Shown in pieces: positions 52,363 through 61,767 of a stretch of 64,000 bases of DNA. The translations under genes and the position numbers were made by a program. Where the stretch lies: positions 23,187,501 through 23,251,500 of the forward strand of contig CM077599.1 of the NCBI GenBank assembly GCA_039654915.1, given 5' to 3'. The DNA comes from Aquilaria yunnanensis (Eukaryota > Streptophyta > Magnoliopsida > Malvales > Thymelaeaceae). Under the pieces are notes generated by a model that ran no database searches, was not told the origin of the DNA, and was given only the letters and a program-made list of their open reading frames with translations. Every line of letters starts with the position of its first letter. The stretch's first letter is position 1.

Positions 52363-52369
52363 TATAAAT
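52363..52369 (+). promoter_or_regulatory. TATA box of cysteine-rich copy 2
   Basis: TATAAAT preceded by TTATCC-TTTCATC, 87 nt before the ATG. The same arrangement precedes copy 3 and LOG. Confidence 0.6.
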
Positions 52370-52449
52370 GCATGTTCTTCCAGTCGGTTATCTAAGTTTC
52401 CTTCAATAACTAATTCATTTCCCTCTTCTCTCAAATTCTTCTCTCATCA

Positions 52450-52998
52450 ATGGATTCTACTCTTTCTGCACTGCGAAAATACTTTCCTTCCCTTCCAATA
52501 AAAGTCCTTAAAAAGATCTACCTTGCTAGATGTGAAAGAATCAGAGTTTTTACACGCAAAGGCATTCCCGATAATGTGCAGTGGATAATTGAAGCTAAGG
52601 TCCGTTTGGCAGGTGAAGTTCCAGATGCATTTATGCCCCGCATGCCCGGTTTAGGTAAAAGCCGTTATGCCAAAAGGCGAAGAGCAAAGAGACTAGGCGT
52701 GTGTTATAAATGTGGGCGATGGAATTGTATTACTAAATGTCGCTCTTTAGGATACATCTCCATAAATCGTGAAGATAAAAGAAAATTCATTAAGAATGGC
52801 CTGCGTAAGGAATCTCTGGAAGATATCCGAGAGACTCTTGAAACGCATTCTTGTGGAAAAGTGCAAGGTGAAATTATCAGTTTATGGAGGACTTACCATA
52901 AAGAACGAAACCGTTACAGTCTTGGGAATGTGACTTTAAACGATCCTGTTTGTCAGTTTGTAAGAAAACTGGATGGGAAGCAAATCCCCGACTTATAG
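52450..52998 (+). CDS. cysteine-rich basic protein, copy 2
   Basis: 182 residues, open from end to end. Layout as in copy 1: an N-terminal helix-like region, MPGLGKSRY, a basic segment KRRRAKRLG at about residues 76-84, the cysteine cluster CYKCGRWNCITKC, a charged helical region, THSCGK, and the tail missing in copy 1 (VTLNDPVCQFVRKLDG). No signal peptide or membrane segment. Predicted small, basic and probably nucleic-acid binding by the cluster and the Lys/Arg run. Tandem neighbours start 795 bp before and 765 bp after, so the whole unit including its promoter was duplicated. A host or viral origin is undecided. Confidence 0.65.
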   Translation: MDSTLSALRKYFPSLPIKVLKKIYLARCERIRVFTRKGIPDNVQWIIEAKVRLAGEVPDAFMPRMPGLGKSRYAKRRRAKRLGVCYKCGRWNCITKCRSLGYISINREDKRKFIKNGLRKESLEDIRETLETHSCGKVQGEIISLWRTYHKERNRYSLGNVTLNDPVCQFVRKLDGKQIPDL

Positions 52999-53148
52999 AA
53001 GGCATTGAAGCCATTACTGGACATAAATCAGGGGAAGATGAGAGCCACGGTCATGATTCCTGTACATATAAGCTGTCATTTGTCTTTTCTTTTGACAATA
53101 ATGTACTTGCTTCTGTAAGTGTAATTAACGCATTATCCCTTTCATCAC

Positions 53149-53156
53149 TATAAATA
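53149..53156 (+). promoter_or_regulatory. TATA box of cysteine-rich copy 3
   Basis: TATAAATA after CATTATCCCTTTCATCAC, 66 nt before the ATG. Homologous to the cassettes of copy 2 and LOG. Confidence 0.6.
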
Positions 53157-53214
53157 TGTGTTAGTTATTTTCATTTCCTACAATCACTAATTTCTTTCTT
53201 TGCCTCCTTCATCA

Positions 53215-53763
53215 ATGGAGTCTTCTCTTTCCGCCCTACGAAAGTATTTTCCTTCCTTCCCAATAAATGTTCTTAAAAAGATTTATCAAGTTAGATATGA
53301 ACGATTCAGAGTATTTATGCACAAAGGCATTCCTGATAATGTGCGGTGGCTAATTGAAGCTAAGGTTCGTTCAGCTGGTGAAGTTCCAGAAGCGTTCTTT
53401 CCCCGTATGCCCGGCTTTGGTAAAAGCGCTTATGTCAAAAAAAGAAGAGCAAAGAGGCTGGGCGTTTGTCATAATTGTGGATGGTGGATTTGCGGCAATA
53501 AATGTCGTTCTCCAGGAGTGATCACCAGAAATCGTAATGATAGAATAAGATTCATTAAGAATGGCTTGCGTAAGGAATCTCTAGAAGATATTCGAGAGGT
53601 TCTTGAAGCGCATTCTTGCGGAATAGTGCAATTTGAGGTTGTTGGATTATGGATAATTTTCCAAAAAGAACGAGATCGTTACAGTCTTGGGAATCTGACC
53701 CTAAACGACCCTGTTTGCCAGTTTGTGAGAAAGCTAGATGAGATGCAAATCACCGATTCATAG
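53215..53763 (+). CDS. cysteine-rich basic protein, copy 3
   Basis: 182 residues, the same length as copy 2. I use the ATG that aligns with the starts of copies 1 and 2; the longer frame begins with TTG. The cluster is CHNCGWWICGNKC, keeping all four cysteines with the same spacing while the residues between them differ. KKRRAKRLG precedes it and AHSCG follows. Retention of length, cysteines and frame in two diverged copies suggests selection on the protein at some time. It is followed directly by the 87-bp minisatellite that leads to LOG. Confidence 0.65.
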   Translation: MESSLSALRKYFPSFPINVLKKIYQVRYERFRVFMHKGIPDNVRWLIEAKVRSAGEVPEAFFPRMPGFGKSAYVKKRRAKRLGVCHNCGWWICGNKCRSPGVITRNRNDRIRFIKNGLRKESLEDIREVLEAHSCGIVQFEVVGLWIIFQKERDRYSLGNLTLNDPVCQFVRKLDEMQITDS

Positions 53764-53778
53764 AAAGCATTGAAGCCA

Positions 53779-54470
53779 TTACTGGACGCAAAGCCAGTGG
53801 AAGACGAGGATCAAAGTCACGATTACTGTACGTGCTAGCTGTCGCTTTTGAAATTTTCCTCCCCTTTTGGTAATAATGTATCCACTCCTGACGTGAACCA
53901 AAGTCACGATTACTGTACGTACTAGCTGTCGCTTTTGAAATTTTCCTCCCCTTTTGGTAATAATGTATCCACTCCTGACGTGAACCAAAGTCACGATTAC
54001 TGTACGTACTAGCTGTCGCTTTTGAAATTTTCCTCCCCTTTTGGTAATAATGTATCCACTCCTGACGTGAACCAAAGTCACGATTACTGTACGTACTAGC
54101 TGTCGCTTTTGAAATTTTCCTCCCCTTTCAGTGATAATGTATCCACTCCTGACATGAGCCATAGTTACGATTACTGTACGTGCTAGCTGTCGCTTTTGAA
54201 ATTTTCCTCCCCTTTGGCAATAATGTACCCACTCCTGACACGGACTACTGTATATAGCTGCCACTTTTGAAATTTTCCTTCCCTTCCAACAATCACATAC
54301 CTACTCCTGACGTAAGCTACAGTAGTGACTACTGTACATGCTAGCAGCTATTTTGAAAATTTTCCTCCTCTTTTAACGATAGTGTACCCATACCTGACCA
54401 AAGTCATACTCGTGACTACTGTGAATAGCTGGCAATAATGTATCCATTCTTGAAAATAAAATTATTGCCT
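53779..54470. repeat. 87-bp minisatellite between copy 3 and LOG
   Basis: About seven to eight copies of a unit with AGTCACGATTACTGTACGTA, GAAATTTTCCTCCCC, TAATGTATCCACTCC and TGACGT(G). The central copies are spaced exactly 87 bp (for example 53884, 53971, 54058, 54145) and the outer ones are diverged or shortened. One related unit also follows cysteine-rich copies 1 and 2, so this is an amplified piece of the common promoter cassette. The TGACGT words are bZIP (TGA/as-1-like) core motifs. Confidence 0.85.
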
Positions 54471-54484
54471 TATCTCTTCATCTC

Positions 54485-54492
54485 TATAAATA
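54485..54492 (+). promoter_or_regulatory. TATA box of the LOG gene
   Basis: TATAAATA preceded by TTATCTCTTCATCTC, 40 nt upstream of the ATG at 54525, implying a very short leader of about 10 nt if initiation is at the usual distance. Confidence 0.6.
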
Positions 54493-54524
54493 TATCCTCT
54501 TTTCTCACAAGGGTAAGGATAGGA

Positions 54525-55154
54525 ATGGAGAAAACCCCAACTCGTAAATCCCGAAGTATTTGTGTATTTTCTGGGGCTTTTCCTGGAAAAGATGAAGAGT
54601 ATTTAAAAGCAGCCAACCATTTGGGAAGAGTATTAGCTGAGCGAAAAATACATTTAGTTTATGGAGGAGGTAGTGTCGGATTAATGGGAGGTGTAGCATC
54701 AGCAGCATCTCTAGGAGGAAGTCAAGTTCTGGGTATTATCCCTGGACCTCTGAAATTTATTTCTGGGGGCACGATTGGAGAAGAATTAGTGGTTAAAAAT
54801 TTGCAAGAGCGTGTGTTACAAATGCTTTTAAATGCTGATGCTTTTATCGCTCTACCAGGTGGTTTTGGCACATTGGGAGAAGTCTTTCAAATTGCTTCCA
54901 TGGCCCAACTTAATTTGCATAAAAAACCCATTGGGCTTTTGAATGTTAACAATTTCTTTACAGGTCCGATAGCTTTTATGGATTATGCTATGCAGAAGAA
55001 TTTTATATCAAGAGTGGCACGGCGAATCATAATATCCGCAACAACTGCTGAAGAATTGCTAGATAAAATACAAGCTTTTGTTCCTGAACCAGATCCAGCA
55101 ATGATTCAGATAGACTGGACACGACAGTCTTTCCCGACCAGTTCACTCCCATAA
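54525..55154 (+). CDS. LOG: LONELY GUY-type cytokinin riboside 5'-monophosphate phosphoribohydrolase, retrotransposon cargo
   Basis: LOG enzymes release active cytokinin bases from their riboside monophosphates in one step in the cytosol. The 209-residue frame is full length (plant LOGs are about 210-230). It has an N-terminal SICVFSGAFPG segment, the Rossmann-like YGGGSVGLMGG motif near residue 45, and LPGGFGTLGE near 109-118, keeping the PGGxGTxxE signature, plus HKKPIGLLNV after it. The usual ERK triad before the signature is ERV here: the Arg is kept and the Lys is lost. Plant LOG genes normally have several introns; this one has none, suggesting capture through an mRNA. The frame also reads open 29 codons upstream, but the internal ATG fits the family start and lies after the TATA box. 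Activity is not proven. Confidence 0.88.
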   Translation: MEKTPTRKSRSICVFSGAFPGKDEEYLKAANHLGRVLAERKIHLVYGGGSVGLMGGVASAASLGGSQVLGIIPGPLKFISGGTIGEELVVKNLQERVLQMLLNADAFIALPGGFGTLGEVFQIASMAQLNLHKKPIGLLNVNNFFTGPIAFMDYAMQKNFISRVARRIIISATTAEELLDKIQAFVPEPDPAMIQIDWTRQSFPTSSLP

Positions 55155-55650
55155 TGGTCCTCTACTCACCCTTTTGAAGTATTGTGGAAGAAAGAAGCGA
55201 TCTGATCCGTTTTTCTTGTCCTTTAGTTTTATTATCAGCATTTTCTTTCGCGTTTCAGTTTTTCTTTTCAGGGAATTTCTTTTTATAAGATAGTTTCGTC
55301 CATGCTGATATTAAAACCATGCGACAATGCCTTTAGGTTGGAATGGCTGAGTAAAGAGTAATTTTTATTACTCTTGAGACGCATCCTATTAGGTCTACTA
55401 GGCATAACATTTTGGGGTAGTTAAGTTTTAACCTTATTCGGATGACATATCTCACAAGGGAATCTATATTTACTGAAGAAAATATTAGATGAACCTTGAA
55501 TATTGATTCCAAACATCCGTTCCCTTTACATAATTTGTCAGTGTTATTGTCATCATCAAGATTCACTCGTTTTATCGAAGCCTAATTCTTTGCGCTCACC
55601 TATTATGAAAATTCACACTTTCGAAGAAAATTATTCCAATTTCAATTGCT
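55155..55650. other. LOG 3' flank
   Basis: AT-rich with no further gene seen. It passes directly into the repeat arrays. Confidence 0.4.
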
Positions 55651-55654
55651 TTCA

Positions 55655-56820
55655 TATAAATTTCGCTCGAGGTCCTAAGGAAAGCTCTTTAGCCTCAAAA
55701 TCAATTTTCATCATCGGGGTTTTAAGGATGGAACCTTTGCCTAAAAAATAATCAATTTTCATCATCGGGGTTTTAAGGATGGAACCTTTACCTCGAAAAC
55801 AATCAATTTTCATCATCGAGGTTTTAAGGATGGAACCTTTGCCTCGAAATCAATCAATCAATCCAAGGTTTTAAGGATGGAACCTTTGCCTCGAGATCAA
55901 TCAATCAATTCGAGGTTTTAAGGATGGAACCTTTACCTCGACATCAATCAATCAATTCGAGGTTTTAAGGATGGAACCTTTGCCTCGAAATCAATCAATC
56001 AATCCGAGGTTTTAAGGATGGAACCTTTGCCTCGAGATCAATCAATCAATTCGAGGTTTTAAGGATGGAACCTTTACCTCGACATCAATCAATCAATCCG
56101 AGGTTTTAAGGATGGAACCTTTGCCTCAAAATCAATCAATCAATTCGAGGTTTTAAGGATGGAACCTTTGCCTCGAAATCAATCAATCAATCCGAGGTTT
56201 TAAGGATGGAACCTTTGCCTCGACATCAATCAATCAATTCGGAGTTTTAAGGATGGAACCTTTGCCTCGAAAACAACCAATTTTCATCATCCGAGGTTTT
56301 AAGGATGGAACCTTTGCCTCGAGATCAATCAATCAATTCGGGGTTTTAAGGATGGAACCTTTGCCTCGAGATCAATCAATCAATCCGAGGTTTTAAGGAT
56401 GGAACCTTTGCCTCGAAAACAATCAATTTTCATCATCGGCGTTTTAAGGATGGAACCTTTGCCTCGAAAACAACCAATTTTCATCATCGGGGTTTTAAGG
56501 ATGGAACCTTTGCCTCGAGATCAATCAATCAATCCGGGGTTTTAAGGATGGAACCTTTGCCTCGAGATCAATTATCAATCCGAGGTTTTAAGGATGGAAC
56601 CTTTGCCTCGAAAACAATCAATTATCAATCCGAGGTTTTAAGGATGGAACCTTTGCCTCGAAAATAATCAATTTTCATCATCGGGGTTTTAAGGATGGAA
56701 CCTTTGCCTCGAAAACAATCAATTTTCATCATCGGGGTTTTAAGGATGGAACCTTTGCCTCGAAATCAATCAATGAATCCGAGGTTTTAAGGATGGAACC
56801 TTTACCTCGACATCCATCAA
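55655..56820. repeat. 47-50 bp tandem array with short inverted cores
   Basis: About 23 copies of a unit containing GGTTTTAAGGATGGAACC and TTGCCTCGA, separated by AATCAATCAATC- or AATTTTCATCATC-type spacers. Each core has GAGG...AAGG...CCTT...CCTC in inverted order and could form a short hairpin. Short open frames across it are periodicity artefacts. Confidence 0.9.
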
Positions 56821-57615
56821 TTTTCCTTTAAACGATAGGAGAGTTCCTATCGTCGAGGTTCTAAGGTAGGACCCTTAACCTCAAAACAATCAATTTTCCT
56901 TCAAACGATAGGAGAATTCCTATCGTCGAAGTTCTAAGGTAGGGCCCTTAACCTCAAAATCACCAATTTTCCTTCAAACGATAGGAGAGTTCCTATCGTT
57001 AGAGGTTCTAAGGACCTTCCCTTAACCTCATTCAAACAATTTTCGTTCAAACGATAGGAGAGTTCCTATCGTCGAGGTTCTAAGGTAGGACCCTTAACCT
57101 CAAAATCATCAATTTTCCTTTAAACGATAGGAGAGTTCCTATCGTCGAGGTTCTAAGGTAGGGCCCTTAACCTCAAAATCATCAATTTTCCTTCAAACGA
57201 TAGGAGACTTCCTATCGTCGAGGTTCTAAGGTAGGACCCTTAACCTCATTCAAACAATTTTCCTTCAAACGATAGGAGAGTTCCTATCGTCGAGGTTCTA
57301 AGGAAGGACCCTTAACCTCAAAATCATCAATTTTCCTTCAAACGATAGGAGAGTTCCTATCGTCGAGGTTCTAAGGTAGGGCCCTTAACCTCAAAATCAT
57401 CAATTTTCCTTCAAACGATAGGAGAGTTCCTATCGTCGAGGTTCTAAGGTAGGACCCTTAACCTCATTCAAACAATTTTCCTTCAAACGATAGGAGAGTT
57501 CCTGTCGTCGAGGTTCTAAGGTAGGACCCTTAACCTCAAAATCATCAATTTTCCTTCAAACGATAGGAGAGTTCCTATCGTCGAGGTTCTAAGGTAGGGC
57601 CCTTAACCTCAAACT
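56821..57615. repeat. 73-bp tandem array with a perfect hairpin in each unit
   Basis: About 11 copies. Each has the palindrome ACGATAGGA-GAGT-TCCTATCGT (9-bp arms, 4-nt loop) followed by a second inverted core GAGGTTCTAAGG...CCTTAACCTC. Spacing is mostly exactly 73 bp. Confidence 0.9.
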
Positions 57616-57930
57616 TGCAACGATGGGAGAGTTCCTATCGTCGAGGTTCTAAGGAGAGTTCCTTAACCTCAAACAATCAATCATTCAGTCCATCTTACAA
57701 CGATAGAACCTTTCCTATCGTTAGAGGTTCTAAGGACCTTTCCTTAAACCTCAAACAAACAATCAATCATTCAGTCCATCTTACAACGATAGAACCTTTC
57801 CTATCGTTAGAGGTTCTAAGGACCTTTCCTTAAACCTCAAACAAACAATCAATCATTCAGTCCATCTTACAACGATAGAACCTTTCCTATCGTTAGAGGT
57901 TCTAAGGACCTTTCCTTAAACCTCAGAGTT
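57616..57930. repeat. 85-bp tandem array, third subfamily
   Basis: Three to four copies of a longer unit with ACGATAG-AACCTTTC-CTATCGT and GAGGTTCTAAGGACC...TTAAACCTC. The hairpin arms are kept, shortened to 7 bp, although the sequence between them has changed. Confidence 0.85.
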
Positions 57931-58017
57931 TAGGCGGCGAGAAGGTTTTCAATGTCTAACTAAGCTGGACGAAATTTGGTAACTAACTTTGCATACATCA
58001 TGTCCCATGAAGCATGC

Positions 58018-58030
58018 AAAGGGGGGCAGC
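58018..58030 (+). other. polypurine tract
   Basis: AAAGGGGGGCAGC directly before the TG of the 3' LTR; plus-strand primer site of the element. Confidence 0.8.
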
Positions 58031-61000
58031 TGTTGATACCCAATTTCGTCCGACCCGTATTTTTTTTTTAATTAATTATTATTATTATTAAAAAAAAAAA
58101 AAACTTTAGGTTATGGGAGACATTTTATTTTGTAGGATTAGCTTTAAAATGGTGTTGAGAGTGGGATAGACGAAGATGGCAGGCAATCGGAATCAATTAA
58201 TTAATTTTCTTTTATCTATATCTGTGTATAAAATCAATTAATCTATATATGTGTATAAAAAATTCTAGTATTAATTAATTAATTAGTTATTTTTTTTAAA
58301 AAAAAATTAATTAATTAAAACTAAAACTAAAAAAATTCTCCTCCCAGATACGCATTTTTCCTTATGGCTCGGCCTCCCCCAAAACAAAACAAAAAAAATC
58401 AACCAACTTATCTGCTCAAGGACTTTTTCTCCCCCCTTCAATCACGCTTCTATGACCTCTCAATTATTGACGAATTATTATCCTATCTCTCTCCCCCAGC
58501 CGCCTCTAATCTTTCTTATCCCTGGGGGGGCTCTCCTTTTCCCTCTCAGTTTCTCTCTCCTTCTCTCACGTTCTCCCTCTCTCATCTCTCTTTCCCTCTC
58601 TAACTGACAGAGCTCTGGTTCTCTTCTCTCTCTCACGCTCAGCTGGAGCTCTCTCTCTCTCCCTCGAACGAAATTCTCTCTCGCTCTCAATCAAGTTCTG
58701 CTTCTCTCTTTCTCTCCTCGCCAGCACCGTCTCCAGCCTCCCCTCGTCTTCGCTCCGTCGCGCATGCTGCCGGCAGCTTCGCGAAACCCGCTGCCATCGC
58801 CCTCCAGCCCCTGCCGTTGCGTCCGCCTGGCCTCCCTCCTGCCGCCAGCCTCCTCGTCGTCACCCCCCTAGCCGTCTTCCCTCCCCCGCGCATGCACGCC
58901 CCTGGTTGCTGCCCTCCTCGCGTCGTCCTCCCTGCTGTCTCGCCGCCTCCCAGCTTGCCGCGCCACCTCCGCTGCTGAGCACGCCGTCACGAACCCCCAG
59001 CGCCCCCTAGCCGCCGCCGCCTCGACGCCGGAAGGAAACAGAAGGCGAAGACACAAAAAAAAAAAAAAAAACAAAGAAAAACTGACGCGTTTTTCGTTTT
59101 GACTAAGTCAAAACTCTTTGTTTTTTGGGTAAAAATTCTGGTTTAGCCCCTGGTTTCCTTTGTTTTATCCATTTAAGTCACTAACCTTATTTTCTTTGCA
59201 GATCAATCATTGACAGCATTTTTTTTTATCTATAGTTTTGTTTATTTTTGTTCAATTGCTCGTCTTATTATTTTGGATCATGAATTTGTTGATGAGTTAA
59301 TATAAAATTGTATGTTTAAATTAGATCAGATATTTACTTATATATTGATTTTAACTTTTCATTGTTAGCATAAGTTTAAAACACATGTTTACATAACATA
59401 TTTGAAAGATCATCTTTACAAGATTCAATTTTGAACGGGTTTTAATAAAATTCTAAAAAAACTGAATTTAGGACGATAGTAAATCACAAAATCCATGTCC
59501 AGATGATTCGGTTAGAATCCATGGCTTGGATATTAACTGAAATTGTTTAAATTAAAATTTAATAACGAAATCCCGATGGCAAACCGACTCGTAGTCCGAA
59601 TCTGTTATGAAAGCCTATAATTTTGACATAATTTTAATTTTTGCTTATGAATTTATTGGATTTGTCTAATTGATACTTTAACTTAGTTTTAATTTTTGCA
59701 ATTAAGTCATTAATTCACTTATTTTCTATTATACTTTTGTTTGTTCAGCTAATTAAAAGCATAAATTAACTTAGGAATTGACATTAAGCTTAATTATATG
59801 ATTAAGTTAAATAGATAATTTTAATAAATAATTTGTCCTTGGATTTATTTGATTTATTCATCTGAACTTTGAGTTTGTTTTGATTTACAATTCGCGCATT
59901 GATTTCCTTTTATTGTCTTTTCGTTTGCTCAAATAATTAAATGTGTAAATTAACTGAGGAATTAATGTTAAGCATAATTATATGATTAGATTAGATAAAC
60001 CTTTTTTTAATTAATCTAAAATTAGTTTGACATAATAAAAATCACACCTAGGAAATATTCAGTCTACCTGTGCCATTTAATAATTAATTAAATAGATAAT
60101 AATAAATTAAATTTAAATTAAATTCCATGATCAGATGATTTGGTTAGAATCTATGGCTTGGATATTAATTGAAATTATTTTTTAAAAAAATAATAATAAA
60201 ATAAAAATTTAATAATAAAATTCGTTCGTGAATCCTCAACTCGACTAAAAGTCGATTCAGAATCTCGGTACAATTCTTCTCTTATTCTCCATTTTTTTAT
60301 TTATACAAGTCACTAACCTTTCTTATTTCTACAGAACTAACAATAATCTTTATATTTATTATTATTATTGTTATTATTGTTATTATTATTATTATTCTAT
60401 TCAGATTACTAACTATTTAATTTTTGCATAAACTAATTACTAACTCAACTAACATCACTAACCATTTAATTTTTGCTATACTAATAATTAATTGTGCTAA
60501 CCACTAACTTTTATTATTATTGTTATCACTAACATTTAATTTTTGTTATACTAACAATTAATTGTGCTAACCAATAACTTTTAGTATTATTGTTATCACT
60601 AACATTTAATTTTTGTTATACTAACAATTAATTGTGCTAACCAATAACTTTTAGTATTATTGTTATCACTAACATTTAATTTTTGTTATACTAACAATTA
60701 ATTGTGCTAACCACTAACTTTTAGTATTATTGTTATCACTAACTTTTATGTTTGTTATACTAACAATTAATTGTGCTAACCACTAACTTTTAGTATTATT
60801 GTTATCACTAACTTTTATGTTTGTTATACTAACAATTAACTGTGCTAACCACTAACTTTCATTATTATTGTTATCACTAACCATTTAATTTTTGCTATAC
60901 TAACAATTAACTGTGCTAACCACTAACTTTCATTATTATTGTTATCACTAACCATTTAATTTTTGCTATACTAACAATTAACTGTACTGACCGCTAACTT

Positions 61001-61767
61001 TTATTATTATTGTTGTCACTAACCATTTAATATTTGTTATACTAACAACTAACTTTACTAACTTTATTTATTGTTATTTAATTTTTCTTTATTTTATGGT
61101 TAAACTCATTTCATTTAAAGAAATTAGCCATAAAAAAATATATATGTAAAATAAATCTGAACCATGTTGTTAAGTCAAAAAAATTGTTTTAGTTCATGGT
61201 ATATTGGCTGGAAACTGTCTCGTGCCCGCTTTTGAGCTGCTTCACCTGGTGAAGAGGGTCTGGCTGAGTAACAACGCCCCGTACCATGATCAAAGATTTT
61301 TTTAAACTCTTTGATTTCTTTAAATTAGCTTCTTATTTTTTAACTAAATAAATTAAATAAATATAAAGATAAAAATCCATATTTACAATATGGATAAAAT
61401 TCTTTAAAATTTCGTCAAATTCCGTGTCCAAATGACTCGGCAGAGTCTATGGTTCGGAATCAAATCTTCCGTGTCCAAATGACTCGGCAGAGTCCATGGT
61501 TCGGAAGTATCAAATTTTATACAAATTAACTTAAAAATCCACATTTCGACTAATTCAGTTAAAATTTCTAAATTAACTGAAAGTTATTTAAAAGCAAAGT
61601 AAAACAAAATTAAAATCAACTAAGGTGCCAATTTTGGGCGCTATAACAAAGTTGTTTTAGCGTAACCGTACTCCCGATCCCCGAACTCTCGCAGACCAAT
61701 TTTAAGGTGACCAATCGACCTAAGAAAACTGATTGGTGGCGACTCCAGAAAACCCGACGTTGCCACA
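58031..61767 (+). repeat. 3' LTR
   Basis: Same 3737-bp length as the 5' LTR with a constant offset of 15686 bp, and no difference in the stretches compared. It includes the same 70-bp minisatellite at 60426-61061. Confidence 0.95.

Larger units (their letters stand above)
42345..61767 (+). mobile_element. 19.4-kb non-autonomous Ty3/gypsy Tat-like LTR retrotransposon with cargo genes
   Basis: Complete structure: 5' LTR 42345-46081, PBS, decayed gag, cargo ORFs, repeat arrays, PPT, and 3' LTR 58031-61767, flanked by the target duplication CCCTC (42340-42344 and 61768-61772). The LTRs are exactly 3737 bp each and identical at every place I compared, so insertion was recent. I find no reverse transcriptase, RNase H or integrase motif in any frame of the 11.9-kb interior, so mobilisation must have been in trans. 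Gag resemblance and the long LTRs point to the Tat (Ogre/Retand) lineage. Downstream of gag lie three cysteine-rich protein genes and a LOG gene, all in the sense orientation of the element. Confidence 0.93.

Noticed and set aside
53779..54264. 161-codon minus-strand open frame over the minisatellite
   Set aside because: The repeat unit is 87 bp, a multiple of three, so any stop-free frame stays open across copies. The product is a simple repeat with no motif.
55655..57930. Regular repeat array resembling a CRISPR array
   Set aside because: The units are tandem repeats whose spacers are repeats too, there are no unique spacers or cas genes, and the setting is a plant retrotransposon.
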